Below are positions 11,979-22,080 of a stretch of DNA of 64,000 bases, piece after piece. Origin of the DNA: Parietaria judaica (taxonomy: Eukaryota > Streptophyta > Magnoliopsida > Rosales > Urticaceae); the NCBI GenBank assembly GCA_954871525.1, contig OX940870.1, positions 15,903,501 to 15,967,500 on the forward strand. The letters run 5' to 3'. The notes beneath the pieces were generated by a model. The model saw only the letters and a program-made list of their open reading frames with translations. It searched no databases and was not told the origin of the DNA. The position numbers and the translations under genes are program-made. The stretch's first letter is position 1. Each line of letters starts with the position of its first letter.

Positions 11979-13348
11979 TTACTGATAGTACTGCTTCAGG
12001 TGTTCGACGTTCCAGGGACGGGGAATTTCTTTACCCCCCATCTCTTATAGCAGGTAGGTCCCGTCTCGTATGACTTTGGCGATGCGGTAGGGTCCTTCCC
12101 AGGTTGGTCCCAGGACGCCGGCCCCCTGGACCTACGTGTTCTGCCCCAACTTTCTTAGGACCAGACTGCCTTCGAGGAAGCGCCTTGCCTTGACCTTGGA
12201 ATTGTAGTATCGTTCTACAATTCGCTACTGAACTACCAGGCGGGTGTAGGCGTCGTTCCTCCTTTCTTCGAGGAGGTCGAGTTCAGCCCTCAGCGCTTCA
12301 GAGTTTTGTCCCGGGTCGTAGAGTTCAACCCGGGGTGATGGCATTGTGATTTCCGCAGGGATGACCGCCTCAACGCCATATGTCGGAGCGAATGGTGTTT
12401 CGCCCGTTGCTTTTATGGCGGTGGTGTGGTATACCCAGAGCACTGCGGGTAACTCTTTGACCCATCTTCCCTTCTTTTATTCAAGTTTCTTTTTTAGAAT
12501 CGCCTTGATGTCTTTGTTGACGGACTCGACTCGGCCGTTGGCTTGTGGGTAGAACAGGGAGGAATAAGTGTTGCTTATTCCGAGGTCCTGGCAGAACGAC
12601 CGGAGATCCAAGTTGTTGAACTGCTTGGCGTTGTCGGTGATGATCGATTCGGGTATCCCGTGTCGACAAACTATGTTACGCCAGATGAAGTTCGTTGTGT
12701 TTTTCTGTGTGATTTTTTCCATAGGCTCTGCTTCGACCTATTTGGTAAAATAGTCGATAGCGACTATGGCGTATTCCACTCCTCCCGGTTCCTTCAGAAG
12801 TTTTCCGATCAAGTCGATTCCCTATCTTGCGAAGGGACGAGGGACCATTGCCGGGCAGAGCGGGACTGCTGGTTGTCGCGGGATCTGCGCGAACCGTTGA
12901 CATTTGTCGCATCTTCGTGCCATTTTGGCGGAGTCTTTTCTGAGAGTTGGCCAGAAGTATCCTTGCTTCAGGGCCTTCAGCGCCAGAGATAGTCCCGCAA
13001 AGTGGTTTCCACAAATTCCTTCGTGGATCTCGCGGAGGACCAAGCTGGCATCTTCCTTGTTGAGGCATTTCAGGAGAGGTTGCATGAAACCTCGCTTGTA
13101 GAGTTCTCCATTGTGCAACACATATCTGGTCGCACGGAACTTGAGCTATCTAACTTTTTTGCGGTCGGTCGGAAGGGCACCGTGCTTTAGGTACTCTATC
13201 ATCGGGGCAATCCATCTTTTTTGGCTAATAAGAAGAGGATTCCTTTGTCGCGAGCTGGGGTTTTGCCTTGTCCGATCGCCGGCGTCATCTCATCTCTGGT
13301 GAAGGCGTCGGGAGTTTTGAGCTTTTTTATCGAAGGCTCGTCGAGGGC
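11979..13348 (-). pseudogene. Ty3-1 integrase
   Basis: Minus-strand frames give the full integrase order. The HHCC zinc-binding region (EIHEGICGNH ... CDKC) lies at 12880-13060. The catalytic core lies at 12480-12840, with AIVAIDYF, IITDNAKQF (second Asp) and PQANGRVESVNK (Glu). The C-terminal half has ATGETPFAPTYGVEAVIPAE (12340-12420) and the GPY module WEGPYRIAKVIRDG. It ends in RPWNVEHLKQYYQ and a TAA at 11979-11981. There is no chromodomain after it, consistent with Tat. Several in-frame stops (at 12222, 12480, near 12740) and frame changes inactivate it. Confidence 0.85.
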
Positions 13349-15411
13349 TTAGACCGGGACCTTTCCCAGTTCCTCGTTGTCTGCTCCAGAGGCTGCTTTG
13401 GCCAGGGCGTCGGCTTCCGAATTCTCGTCTCGAGGGATTTGCGCGATCTCGTACCAGGATAGCGGCTCCAGGTGTCGTTTCGTCTCCGCCAGGTATGCCA
13501 CCATGTGAGCTTCCTTTTCTTCGTATTCGCCTTCCACTTGCTTCATGATCAGCTGGGAGTCACAGCGGATCCGTAGGTTTACCACCGAGAATTTGTGAGC
13601 GATTCGCAGTCCGGCTAGCAGTGCTTCGTAGTCAGCTTCGTTATTCGAGGTTTTGAATCCGAAGCGTATGGCGTAGCAGAGCATTTTGCCATCGGGGTTG
13701 GTGAGCACTATTCTGGCCCCTGAACCGTGAATGTTCGCGGCGCCATCGACATGTAGACACCAAGTTGGCCCGCCGGGATGACTCTTCCTTTTTGGAGCTT
13801 GTGGTGGTCTTTCGATTTCTTCCTCGGTTTCATCCTCGGTGTTGTAGGTGAATTCAGCGATGAAGTCAGCCACAAATTGGCCTTTGATGGCGACCCTAGG
13901 CTGGTACTCGACGCCGTATTCTCCTAGCTCTTGCGACCAGATAGCCATGCGTGAGGAAGTGCCTTTGAGCAGCGCCTTCCGGACCGGGTGTTCGGTCCTC
14001 ACGACTATTTGGTGAGCCTGGAAGTACGGGCAGAGTTTCTTCGCAGCGGTGACTAGGGTGAGTGCCAACTTCTCGATTTGTGTGTAATGCGACTCAGCGT
14101 CTAGGAGGGCTTTATTGATGTAGTAGATCGGAAGTTGCCTCTTGTCTTCTTCCCGGACCAGTGCGGCGCTCACCGCTCGAGTCGAGACCGAGAGGTAGGT
14201 AGAGTGGTTCCTCTTCCTTCGGTTTTGACAGCAAGGGTGGTGACCCGAGGTAGGTTTTTAGCTCTTGGAAGGCGGCCTCGCATTTTTCGTCCCAGACAAA
14301 GTTCTTTCCGCCTTGGAGGGCCTGAAAGAATGGCTTACAATGGTCTGTGGCTTTTGAGACGAACCTTTCTAGAGCATTGATCCTACCGTTTAGGCTTTGC
14401 ACCTCCTTGATCCGTTGGGGGCTCCTCATTTCGAGAAGGGCTTTGATTTTCTCGGGGTTGGCTTCGATTCCCCTTCGGTTGACGATGTATCCCAAGAACT
14501 TCCCGGATTCGACTCCGAAAGAGCACTTGGCGGGGTTTAACTTCATTTGATACTTTCTCAGCAACAAGAACGTTTTCCACAGATCGTCGACGTGGTCGTC
14601 TTCCCGAAGGCTTTTTACGATCATGTCATCCACGTATACTTCCATGGTTTTTCCGATCAGTGCAGCAAACATCCTATTGACCAGGCGTTGGTACGTGGCT
14701 CCGGCGTTCTTGAGCCCGAATGGCATGACCTTGTATCCCGAACGTCGTGTGTATCTGATCGGGCTCGTGCATCCGGATTTGGTTGTATCCCGAGTAGGCG
14801 TCCATCATGCTCATGAGTTGGTGGCCGGCGGTGGCGTCCACCAACTGGTCGATCCTCGGGAGCGGGAAACAGTCTTTGGGACACGCATCGTTGAGATCAG
14901 AGTAATCTATGTAGATCCTCCATTTCCCGTTCGGTTTTTTCACCATCACCACGTTGGATACCCAGTCAGGGTATGTGACTTCTTTGATGAAGTCACTGGC
15001 GATGAGTTTGGTGACTTCCTCATTGATCGCCTGGTACCGTTCAGGGTTGAAGGCGCGTCGGTGCTAGATTTTCGGCGCTTTTTCTGCCTCGATGTTTAAC
15101 CGAGGAACGGCGATTTCAGGGTCGATGCCGGGCATGTCGGCATGTGACCAGGCGAATACGTCCTTGAACTCTTTCAAGAAGGAGATCAGCTTGGTCTTGA
15201 TCATGATTGGGAGTTGGGCCCCGATCGTGACCGTTCTCTCGTGCCGATCTTCCTCTATCGGGATCTGTGTGACTTCCGACGACGGCTCCATTGTGGGCTT
15301 GCGTCTGTCATCTCGAGGGTCTAGCTCGCCAAACATCCTTGCGTTCCCTGGGTAGTCGGGAAGTTCTTCCTCGAGCTTGTACACCGTGTTGATGACCGGC
15401 TCGTTCTTCAC
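13349..15411 (-). pseudogene. Ty3-1 reverse transcriptase and dual RNase H
   Basis: Reading leftward: a linker (15064-15411); RT palm with KPNGKWRIYIDYSDLNDACP (about 14895-14940) and FGLKNAGATYQR (about 14690-14720), and the catalytic YVDDMIVKS (14610-14640). A first RNase H follows (14100-13960, ending near ACPYF/VVRTEHP-like sequence). A second RNase H lies at 13380-13770 with LHVDGAAN, NNEADYEALLAGL, RCDSQLIM and ENSEADALA, so all four acidic residues are visible. The second domain is the added RNase H typical of Tat elements. Frameshifts near 14720 and 14150 break the reading frame. Confidence 0.88.
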
Positions 15412-15438
15412 GGGCTTTGTCCCTTGGGCGTAGCAGTT

Positions 15439-15920
15439 TCAGGATTCCCACTGACTGCCTTTCATAACCCCTATCCCGTTATCATTCGGGAATTTGACGA
15501 GTAGATGAAAGGTAGACGCGATGGCTTGCAGTTTGTTGAGGCTAGGCCGCCCCAAGATTACGTTGTACGCGTAAGGTTGATCCACTACGAGGTACCTGAC
15601 CATTTTGGTGGTTAGGGCTTTGTCTTCGGAGCCGAATGTCGTGGGTAGGGTGATGGCACCTTCGGTGTAGACCGGTTGCCCGTTGAATCCGTAGAGGGGT
15701 GTTCTCACCGGCGTAGGGACCAGTCCTTCTAGGTTCATCTGGGCTAAAGTGGTTTTGAAGATGACGTCGGCCGAGCTTCTGTTGTCGATCAGCACTCGCC
15801 GCACTCGGCTGTTGGCGATGAGGACGTCGGTTACGATAGCGTCATTATGTGGATGTGAGATTCTCTGAGCCTCCTGGTCGGTGAAAGTAATTTCTTGGAT
15901 GGGAAGCGTGTGGGATGCTC
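15439..15920 (-). pseudogene. Ty3-1 aspartic protease
   Basis: The frame begins with an ITFTDQEAQRISHPHNDAIV-like lead, then RRVLIDNRSSADVIF, a central glycine-rich strand and NVILGRPSLNKL (15540-15560). Layout and length fit a plant Ty3 pepsin-like protease. The catalytic triplet, normally Asp-(Thr/Ser/Asn)-Gly, here reads D-N-R: the Gly is replaced by Arg, which should weaken or abolish activity. The frame ends at 15439. Confidence 0.8.
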
Positions 15921-15977
15921 CCCCGAAGTGGTGATGTTGATATGGTGCATGTCATGATCCTCTCCGAGGGATCGAGC

Positions 15978-17813
15978 TTACCGTTTCCATTGGTTGCTTG
16001 AATCTCCGTTATTGGGTCCGCCCATTATGGTTGAGATGACATGGAACCGAGGGGGCCCATCTCTTTCCGGCCCCTTTTCGGAGCGGGACTGGTCAGGGCC
16101 GCCGTCGTGTTTTTGCCTATTCTCCTGCGGGCGTGGGCTGCTGGAGCTCATGTTTCCGGAAACCAACTTTTTCACGAACTCCTTTAGTTTCCCGCCTTGT
16201 ATTAGCTGTTCGATCTACCTTTTCAGCTGATAGCAGTCTGATGTCGTGTGGCCATGATCCTGGTGATACTTGCAGTACCGGCTCATATCTTTCTTGGCAT
16301 TCTTCTTGAGTGGGGGTGGTTTCCCAAACTTATCTCCGTGTAGGCTGAAGATAATTGCGGGCGAGGCCGTCAGGGGGGTGAAGTTTGCGTCTTTTCGAAA
16401 CTTCCCCGTCCGCTTGTGCAGCGGGGGTTTGTTTCCGGAGTTTTGACGCTGTTTCTTTCCCCGCGGCTCGTTGTTGCCACCTTTCCGATCGTCGCGGTAC
16501 TGACTATCCGAGTTGATTTAGCTCCGGCTTCCGAAGTATTCGTCAACTGCGATGTCCTTTGCTGGTCTTTCCATTAGTTCGGCCATGGAGGCCGGTCTAT
16601 CTTTGACGAGGGAGCAAGAGAAATCGCATAACGGCAGGCCGTCGATCAACGCAGTGATGGCATCATCGTCTTTGTAGCTGGCCACTTTGTTCGACTCTTC
16701 GACGAACCTTTTCAAGTACGCCTGCAGAGTTTCGTCTTTACGCTGCTTGAGAGTCCAAAGGTATGACTTTTTCTTTCGCTGTGTGATCGAGCTTGCAAAA
16801 CGAGAGGTGAATCGTTCTGCGAGCTCGTCGAATGACCCGATCGATCCTTTCGGGAGGCGTTGGTACAATTCGAAGGCGGGTCCCGCAAGTGTGAGGCAGA
16901 AAACCTGACACATTATGGCGGGCGAGCATTTCTTCACTCGCATGTTGAATTGATATTGTACCACGTGGTACGTTGGGTCGGTGGTGCCATCGTAGGTGAG
17001 GTTTAGTGGGAACCTCAGGTCTCCGTCGAGATCCTTGGCAAGTAGGTGATTAGCAAGAGGGGACAGGTTCCCTTCGGCCATGCTTCGAGCGGCGGGGTCG
17101 GTACTCTGGGCTGCAGCGAGTCTTTGCATCTCTTGCTTGAGTGTTTGGAGCTCGCTTCTGAGACCGTCGTAGGGTGGTGTTTCAGCCTGAGTATCTATTG
17201 CGGGGATGACATATTCTCCCCATTTGCGGCGGGAGTGTTGGGAGTTGTCAGATCCTTCCTCATAGTCGTCGTCGTCGGATCACTCCGGTTGGTGGGACCG
17301 TTCCCTCTTTCGGTCCCCGCGTTGTTGCCGATTGGTTCAGCTCAGGTGGTGTCGGAGGTCTCCTTCGCTAGCTGGGTGAGTCTGGATTTGCCCTCGCCGT
17401 TGTTGTTCTCTTTTCCGAGTCCCTGTATTATTGGTGGCATGCTCGTACCCCCCGAGTCGGTCAAATGCTGACCGTCGGGTGGTTTGAGATTGCGCCGGCT
17501 CCTGGGAGTCTGTAGGAACGGGGCGCTCTTTGTTTGCCTCTCTCTGGGTGAGTTCGAGAGCTTCTTCGGGGCTTTCCTCCTCTTCTTCGTTGGCGTGTTT
17601 TCCCTCGAAGTGTTTGGAGACGAGCCCTGTTAGTCGGAAAAGACTTTCTTCGACTCGGGCCAGCCTTTCCTCGTTGATTGCTAGCTACTGGCGGGTGCTT
17701 GTCTCCGGCAGGGGGCAGACTTGCTTCCTGCGGGCGTGGACCTTTGCTCGAGTGTTCAGAGCGATGCTCTCTGTAGGATGAGAAGGAGTGCCTTCCGTTG
17801 ACTTGGATGACAT
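15978..17813 (-). pseudogene. Ty3-1 gag
   Basis: The start codon at 17811-17813 opens MSSKSTEGTPSHP. A disordered charged N-terminus follows, then the gag core at 16518-17129 (RFPLNLTYDGTTDPTYHVVQ, then FELYQRLPKGSIGSFDELAE). Downstream is a CX2HX4HX4C knuckle (CKYHQDHGHTTSDC, about 16230-16275) followed by an IEQLIQ-x-GKLKEFVK helix. This knuckle variant also occurs in Ty3-2. Stops at about 17690 and 16222 and frame changes show it is defective. It would encode the capsid/nucleocapsid of the particle. Confidence 0.8.
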
Positions 17814-17884
17814 CTATTTTGGTTTGGTGAAACCAACTGCTGTTTTGCTGGTGGGGTTATTCAGAGGATTGAATTCGTGGCCCT

Positions 17885-17903
17885 CCTCCTTCTAGCGCCA
17901 AAA
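17885..17903 (-). promoter_or_regulatory. Primer binding site of Ty3-1
   Basis: Minus strand TTTTGGCGCTAGAAGGAGG directly follows the 5' LTR end. The same TGGCGCTA core follows the LTR of the outer element at 26457. The complementary tRNA was not determined. Confidence 0.6.
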
Positions 17904-18940
17904 TGTTGATGCCGTTTTTTGGATCAAACACTGTTGAGGCCCAAGTTGTGGATTCTGGTCCTGGCCCAATGTCGTTGATGATGTGGCGGGCTTCTGTTGA
18001 CTTTTTGGATGGGCCTAGGATGGCCTTGTTTCGTGGATGACAGATTTTGTTGTCAATGATAGTTCCTCCTGACCCCCGTTGACTCCGGGACAATTGCCGC
18101 TGACTTCAGGGTGAGGTTTTAATTGACCGATATGGGGGCCCTGAGTAGGCGATCCTGGCACTAGCCCGGTCAAAGGTCTCTTTGCCGTTCGGGGTCCTAG
18201 GCGATCCGGGCAACGCACTACCTGTTACCACAGGGCCGGAGGCCGGGGTTACAGGTCCGGGAACCACTCAGATGGCCCATCTGTAATAAAATATTGTTCC
18301 AGGGGGTCCCCGGATAATATTTTAATTATTTTTAGGTCCCTGAATCAAGATGGTTCGATTTCGGCCGTCCGAGCGGGATCAGACGGCCCACTTGCGCGCG
18401 GTTCAAAGGGCTGGGGTTATCCCCGCCCTACACGTGGCCTACCACAACAGGCCTCTTCGCAAGTGGCGAGGGGCGCGTCCCCGGGTGGGCCCCAGCGCGC
18501 GGATCGGGCCCATCATGACCCTACGCGTGGCCTTGCGCGGGGAGGAGAGCCCACAAGTAGGCCGACGCGACCCTGGGTGGGTCCCACGCTTTGGGGCAGC
18601 GCAGTGATCCGCCACGTGGCGTGATCCTGCGTGTTGTCTCAGTCGTGAGGCCCACCGTAAAGGTGTTCGGGGGTTTTTATCCCCCAGACGTGTCGTGTGT
18701 CCGTTTTTCACAAATTTTATGTCATTTTTGAGTGTTTTCATATTTTTACGAATACCGGGACACTTTGTTTTTTGAAAACGGGCCTCCAAAGGGAGTTTTG
18801 GGTTTTGAAATTGACTTAATTAATCCATAATCTTAATTAAAAGATTGATTGAATTAATTAATTAATTAAAGGGAATTAATACGATAATTCCCGTTTAATT
18901 AATTCGTTTATGAAAATCAATCCCGTTTTTACCCGTAACA
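17904..18940 (-). repeat. 5' LTR of Ty3-1 with a 650-bp internal deletion
   Basis: Same ends as the 3' LTR but 1037 bp long. Sequence jumps from CCACTCAGAT to GGCCCATCTG at about 18274, equivalent to loss of 5445-6094 of the other LTR. The rest of the shortfall is small indels, including about 22 bp near 18385. Confidence 0.92.
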
Positions 18941-18945
18941 ACAAC

Positions 18946-19400
18946 TAAATAAAAATAAAAGAAAAAAGTAGATTTAAATAACTACGTATATGGATACTAA
19001 GCTTAGATAAATAAAAATAAAGATTAATTATATATGACAAAAGTTCTCAAGTATCATAAGAGAAAGTATCCAAAAATAATTTATATCTTTACTTAAATTT
19101 AATATAAATTAAAAATAATTATGCCAATTAATATTTATTTTAATTATGTGTGATGTTTTTTTTTCACTCAAGACTTGAAAACCAGTTTAAAAAATAAATA
19201 GATGGATGAGTGCTATTGCTGTGATTCGAATATGGCCCGAAAAAGAAATTTACAATAACGATTCACCACTAGGCTGGAGTCCACTTCTATAAAAATTTTG
19301 TACATTCTTTTTATATATAAAAATACTTATTTTTTCAAGAAAATACGTTTAATTATTTTTTTTCAAAAAATTTCAGGTGATGCCCGTGTACACGTGGCTC
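18946..19400. other. AT-rich gene-free stretch (right half of probable hAT remnant)
   Basis: Continues the AT-rich sequence from 4787-5073 after removal of Ty3-1. No coding signal. It ends in the hAT-like terminus described separately. Confidence 0.4.
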
Positions 19401-20480
19401 CGCCCCTGGTCAACAACATGCGGAACCTGTTCCACAATATATGCAGCCTTTCGATTTACACACATATATATATATATATTTGTTTATTAATATAAATCTA
19501 TTAATTATTAATTAATTATTAATAAGAGTTTATATTAATATCATCTGATCTTAATATCACATATTCATATGTCACGATGTCACACAATCATTTAAATTCG
19601 TGACAAGTGATTTAATTTCATAGTATACCGAAACGATCACAAACTTAGAAATTCTATAAATCACAAACCGTACGTCGAAACGACTCAGTTTCAAAAGTAA
19701 AGTTTCTTAAAATTTATTTTCCAACAAGTTTCATGTTGGCAAAAAATCCAAATTCTACTTTATTTTGTCAGTTAACATCGGTTACCAAGATATGGTACTT
19801 TTGCCATGCTACTGATAAAATATCTGATGTATGTCACATACTTTAGTTCTATAAATCTTTCCAAGTGATTAAACATCTCAAAATGTTTATATCACGTACG
19901 TATCATCCATTATAAAACTATCATGGGGACCATGGACCCATACCGCTTAAGCTCCAACGAATTACTAGGATGTTCGTCAACCCTCGGTATAATTCCATTA
20001 TAAACCCGAGGCTGCACTCTTTAGTGATACAATATATATTATTCCCTTTATTACAACAAGGTGTCCATTTATACAATAAAATTCGGGTTATTGATTTTTC
20101 ATTTGATGATCCACACATGAGCAGGCGGCTTTTACTGTTTTGCCCCTCATTGCTTTTTACTTCTTGACTTAGTCAGTAATATCATGAGTAACCCACTTAT
20201 GGTTTCGATTCATAAGTTGCGCACATGTACCTCTCACTTCTCACCACCAAATATCAATAGAATCATCATGACTCAGAAGATAGATGTGTGGTGCCCATGT
20301 CTATGACCAAGCTACCCTTACTGCTGACTATCATGTTCCCAAAATAATAGTGTTGGGAACAACGACAATATCTTGTGCATTGTGATCTTTAACAGTTAAA
20401 TCAAAGAAAAATCAAGCCAGCAGTTTAGACTCAAGATCACTTGGGACTTAGATCGAATATCTATTTGATCATCTATTAGT

Positions 20481-20921
20481 TGTGAACGTAAGCAATGACG
20501 TTTACATACACTTGCCCATCAAGTTTTATCCTCTGACAACTTGCTATCTTATCCACTATTTCTTATGCAAATTGTAATATATTTAATATTTGTTGCGTTT
20601 CTTTTGCTTGAAGCACAAGCATTTACTAGGCTATATATACATGTATTATAGTGTGTAATAAATCAACTCCCTTAGCATTTGTATTCGACTATCTTTTATT
20701 ACTCAGAGTGCATTTGACCAAATTCTCCTATTTACCTTCTTATATTCATATATGAACATCACAATATAATATATAAATCAACACATATACATACACAGAG
20801 TACGTGAGTGATATTTGAGTGGGAAAGTAGTGTTGAAGTGAGAGTGCTATATTGTCGTTTTTTCAAGTAAGACTCGACGCGGCGTATTTCGGTGAAGCGA
20901 TCCGAAGAGTGGGAAACAACA
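20481..20921 (+). repeat. 5' LTR of copia-A
   Basis: 441 bp, ends AACAACA. A TATA-rich stretch lies at about 20630-20640 (GGCTATATATACATG), a plausible promoter. Confidence 0.9.
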
Positions 20922-20940
20922 TTTGGTATAAGAGCGGGGT
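20922..20940 (+). promoter_or_regulatory. Primer binding site of copia-A
   Basis: TTTGGTATAAGAGCGGGG directly after the LTR. It differs at one base from TGGTATCAGAGC, the usual site complementary to initiator tRNA-Met in plant copia elements. Confidence 0.8.
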
Positions 20941-21064
20941 TGTCGTTATTGTCAAGTCTCTTGAAATTCTTAGTATGCTCTGTGGTTGTGGTTCTGACTG
21001 ATCTTCCACATCAGAAACGATTTCTTGATATTCTACAGTGCGAGTTTTCTTTATGCCGAAGTAC

Positions 21065-22080
21065 ATGGAGTCATCAAGCAAATCAACCGGAGGAAACGTG
21101 AAGCTGCAGTACCCGATGCTCACGAAGAGCAACTACACGGTGTGGGCACTGAAGATGCGAGTAAATTTGCAGGCGCCAGGAGTCTGGGAGGCTGTAGAAA
21201 GTGGAGATTTCAAATCGCACAAGGATAGGATGGCTCTCGCCGCCATCTATCAGGGAGTTCCGGAAGATGTCATACTCATGATCGGCGAGAAGGATTCAAC
21301 AAAGAAGGCGTGAGAGACATTGCGGACGATGATCATGGGCGCAGAACGCATCAGAGAAGCCAAGGTTCAAACCTTGAAAAGCGAGTTCGAGGTTCTCCGT
21401 ATGAGAGACGGTGAATCCGTGGACGATTTTGCTATGAAGCTTTCATCTCTTGCAACGGGTATCCGCTCACTAGGTGAACCGGTGAACGAGACCACCGTGG
21501 TCAAGAAATTCTTGAGATCTGTAACTCACAGATACATGCAAATCGTGGCGTCGATCGAGCAGTTCGGCGACCTCAAGAATATGTCAGTCGAGGAGGTTGT
21601 CGGTCGTCTAAAATTCCACGAGGAGAGGCTTCGGGGCTATGGCGACAGAGACGAGGAGAAACACCTCCTGCTCATGCATGAAGAATGGAAGGCTAAGTAA
21701 AGTGGAACCAGCGGGAAAGTTTTTCAAGCTCGTCGAGTTGCGACGGATACGGCAGCGAGAGCCGTTGACCTGGCAGAGGCCGAGGTCGAGGACGTGGTCG
21801 CGACCAGCGCGGTCGAGGCAGTAGCACTCCCCGTCAAGATGGCGCCACCCGCAAGGACAAGAGCAAAGTGAAGTGCTATAATTTTCAAAAGTATGGTCAC
21901 TACGCAAATGAGTGTCATACTAAGAACCCCGACGAACAAGCGAATCTGGTGAGATTCGATGACGACGAACAAGCACTTATGTTCGCCGAGGAGAAGGTGG
22001 ATTTAAGTAGCGACGAGCACGTTGACAAGGATGTAGTCGACCTGACTCACGTTGAGCAGGGTATCAACTTTCCATGACGA
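21065..22080 (+). pseudogene. Copia-A gag
   Basis: Starts MESSSKSTGGNVKLQYPMLT and continues with the NYTVWALKMRVNLQAPGVWE motif of plant copia gag, then a helical UBN2-like region (21320-21700: LRMRDGESVDDFAMKLSSLA). Near 21871-21915 is a zinc knuckle CYNFQKYGHYANEC in which the second Cys is replaced by Phe, so the CCHC is broken. In-frame stops at 21311-21313 and 21698-21700 and a frame change near 21850 inactivate it. In copia elements gag and pol form one polyprotein, and pol follows directly. Confidence 0.85.

Larger units (their letters stand above)
5074..18940 (-). mobile_element. Ty3-1: 13.9-kb Tat-lineage Ty3 retrotransposon with antisense gene
   Basis: Complete boundaries: both LTRs run TGTTGATGCC...CCCGTAACA, and ACAAC flanks the element at 5069-5073 and 18941-18945 (perfect 5-bp TSD). 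It reads leftward: 5' LTR 17904-18940, primer site, gag, protease, RT, two RNase H domains, integrase, tandem repeats, antisense gene, polypurine tract, 3' LTR 5074-6784. Two RNase H domains (a standard one plus a second with DG/E/D/D motifs) and an antisense extra ORF are known marks of the Tat lineage. It carries in-frame stops in gag and pol. Over the first ~370 aligned LTR bases I count about 16 substitutions (~4%), so it is not very recent. Confidence 0.93.
4779..19416. mobile_element. Probable hAT remnant inside solo LTR #1, itself split by Ty3-1
   Basis: Relative to the LTR at 44154-46631, solo LTR #1 carries about 760 extra bases (4787-5073 plus 18946-19408 once Ty3-1 is removed). The right end reads ...GTGGCTCCGCCCCTG, a typical plant hAT terminus in reverse. 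It is followed by GTCAACAA (19409-19416), and the left flank is GTCAATAC (4779-4786), an imperfect 8-bp duplication. The matching left terminus is not visible. It holds no coding sequence, so the assignment is inference. Confidence 0.35.

Noticed and set aside
18946..20480. Possible undescribed gene between the two young retrotransposons
   Set aside because: The stretch aligns with the AT-rich copia-B LTR and a hAT-like remnant. No coding signal remains once these are removed.
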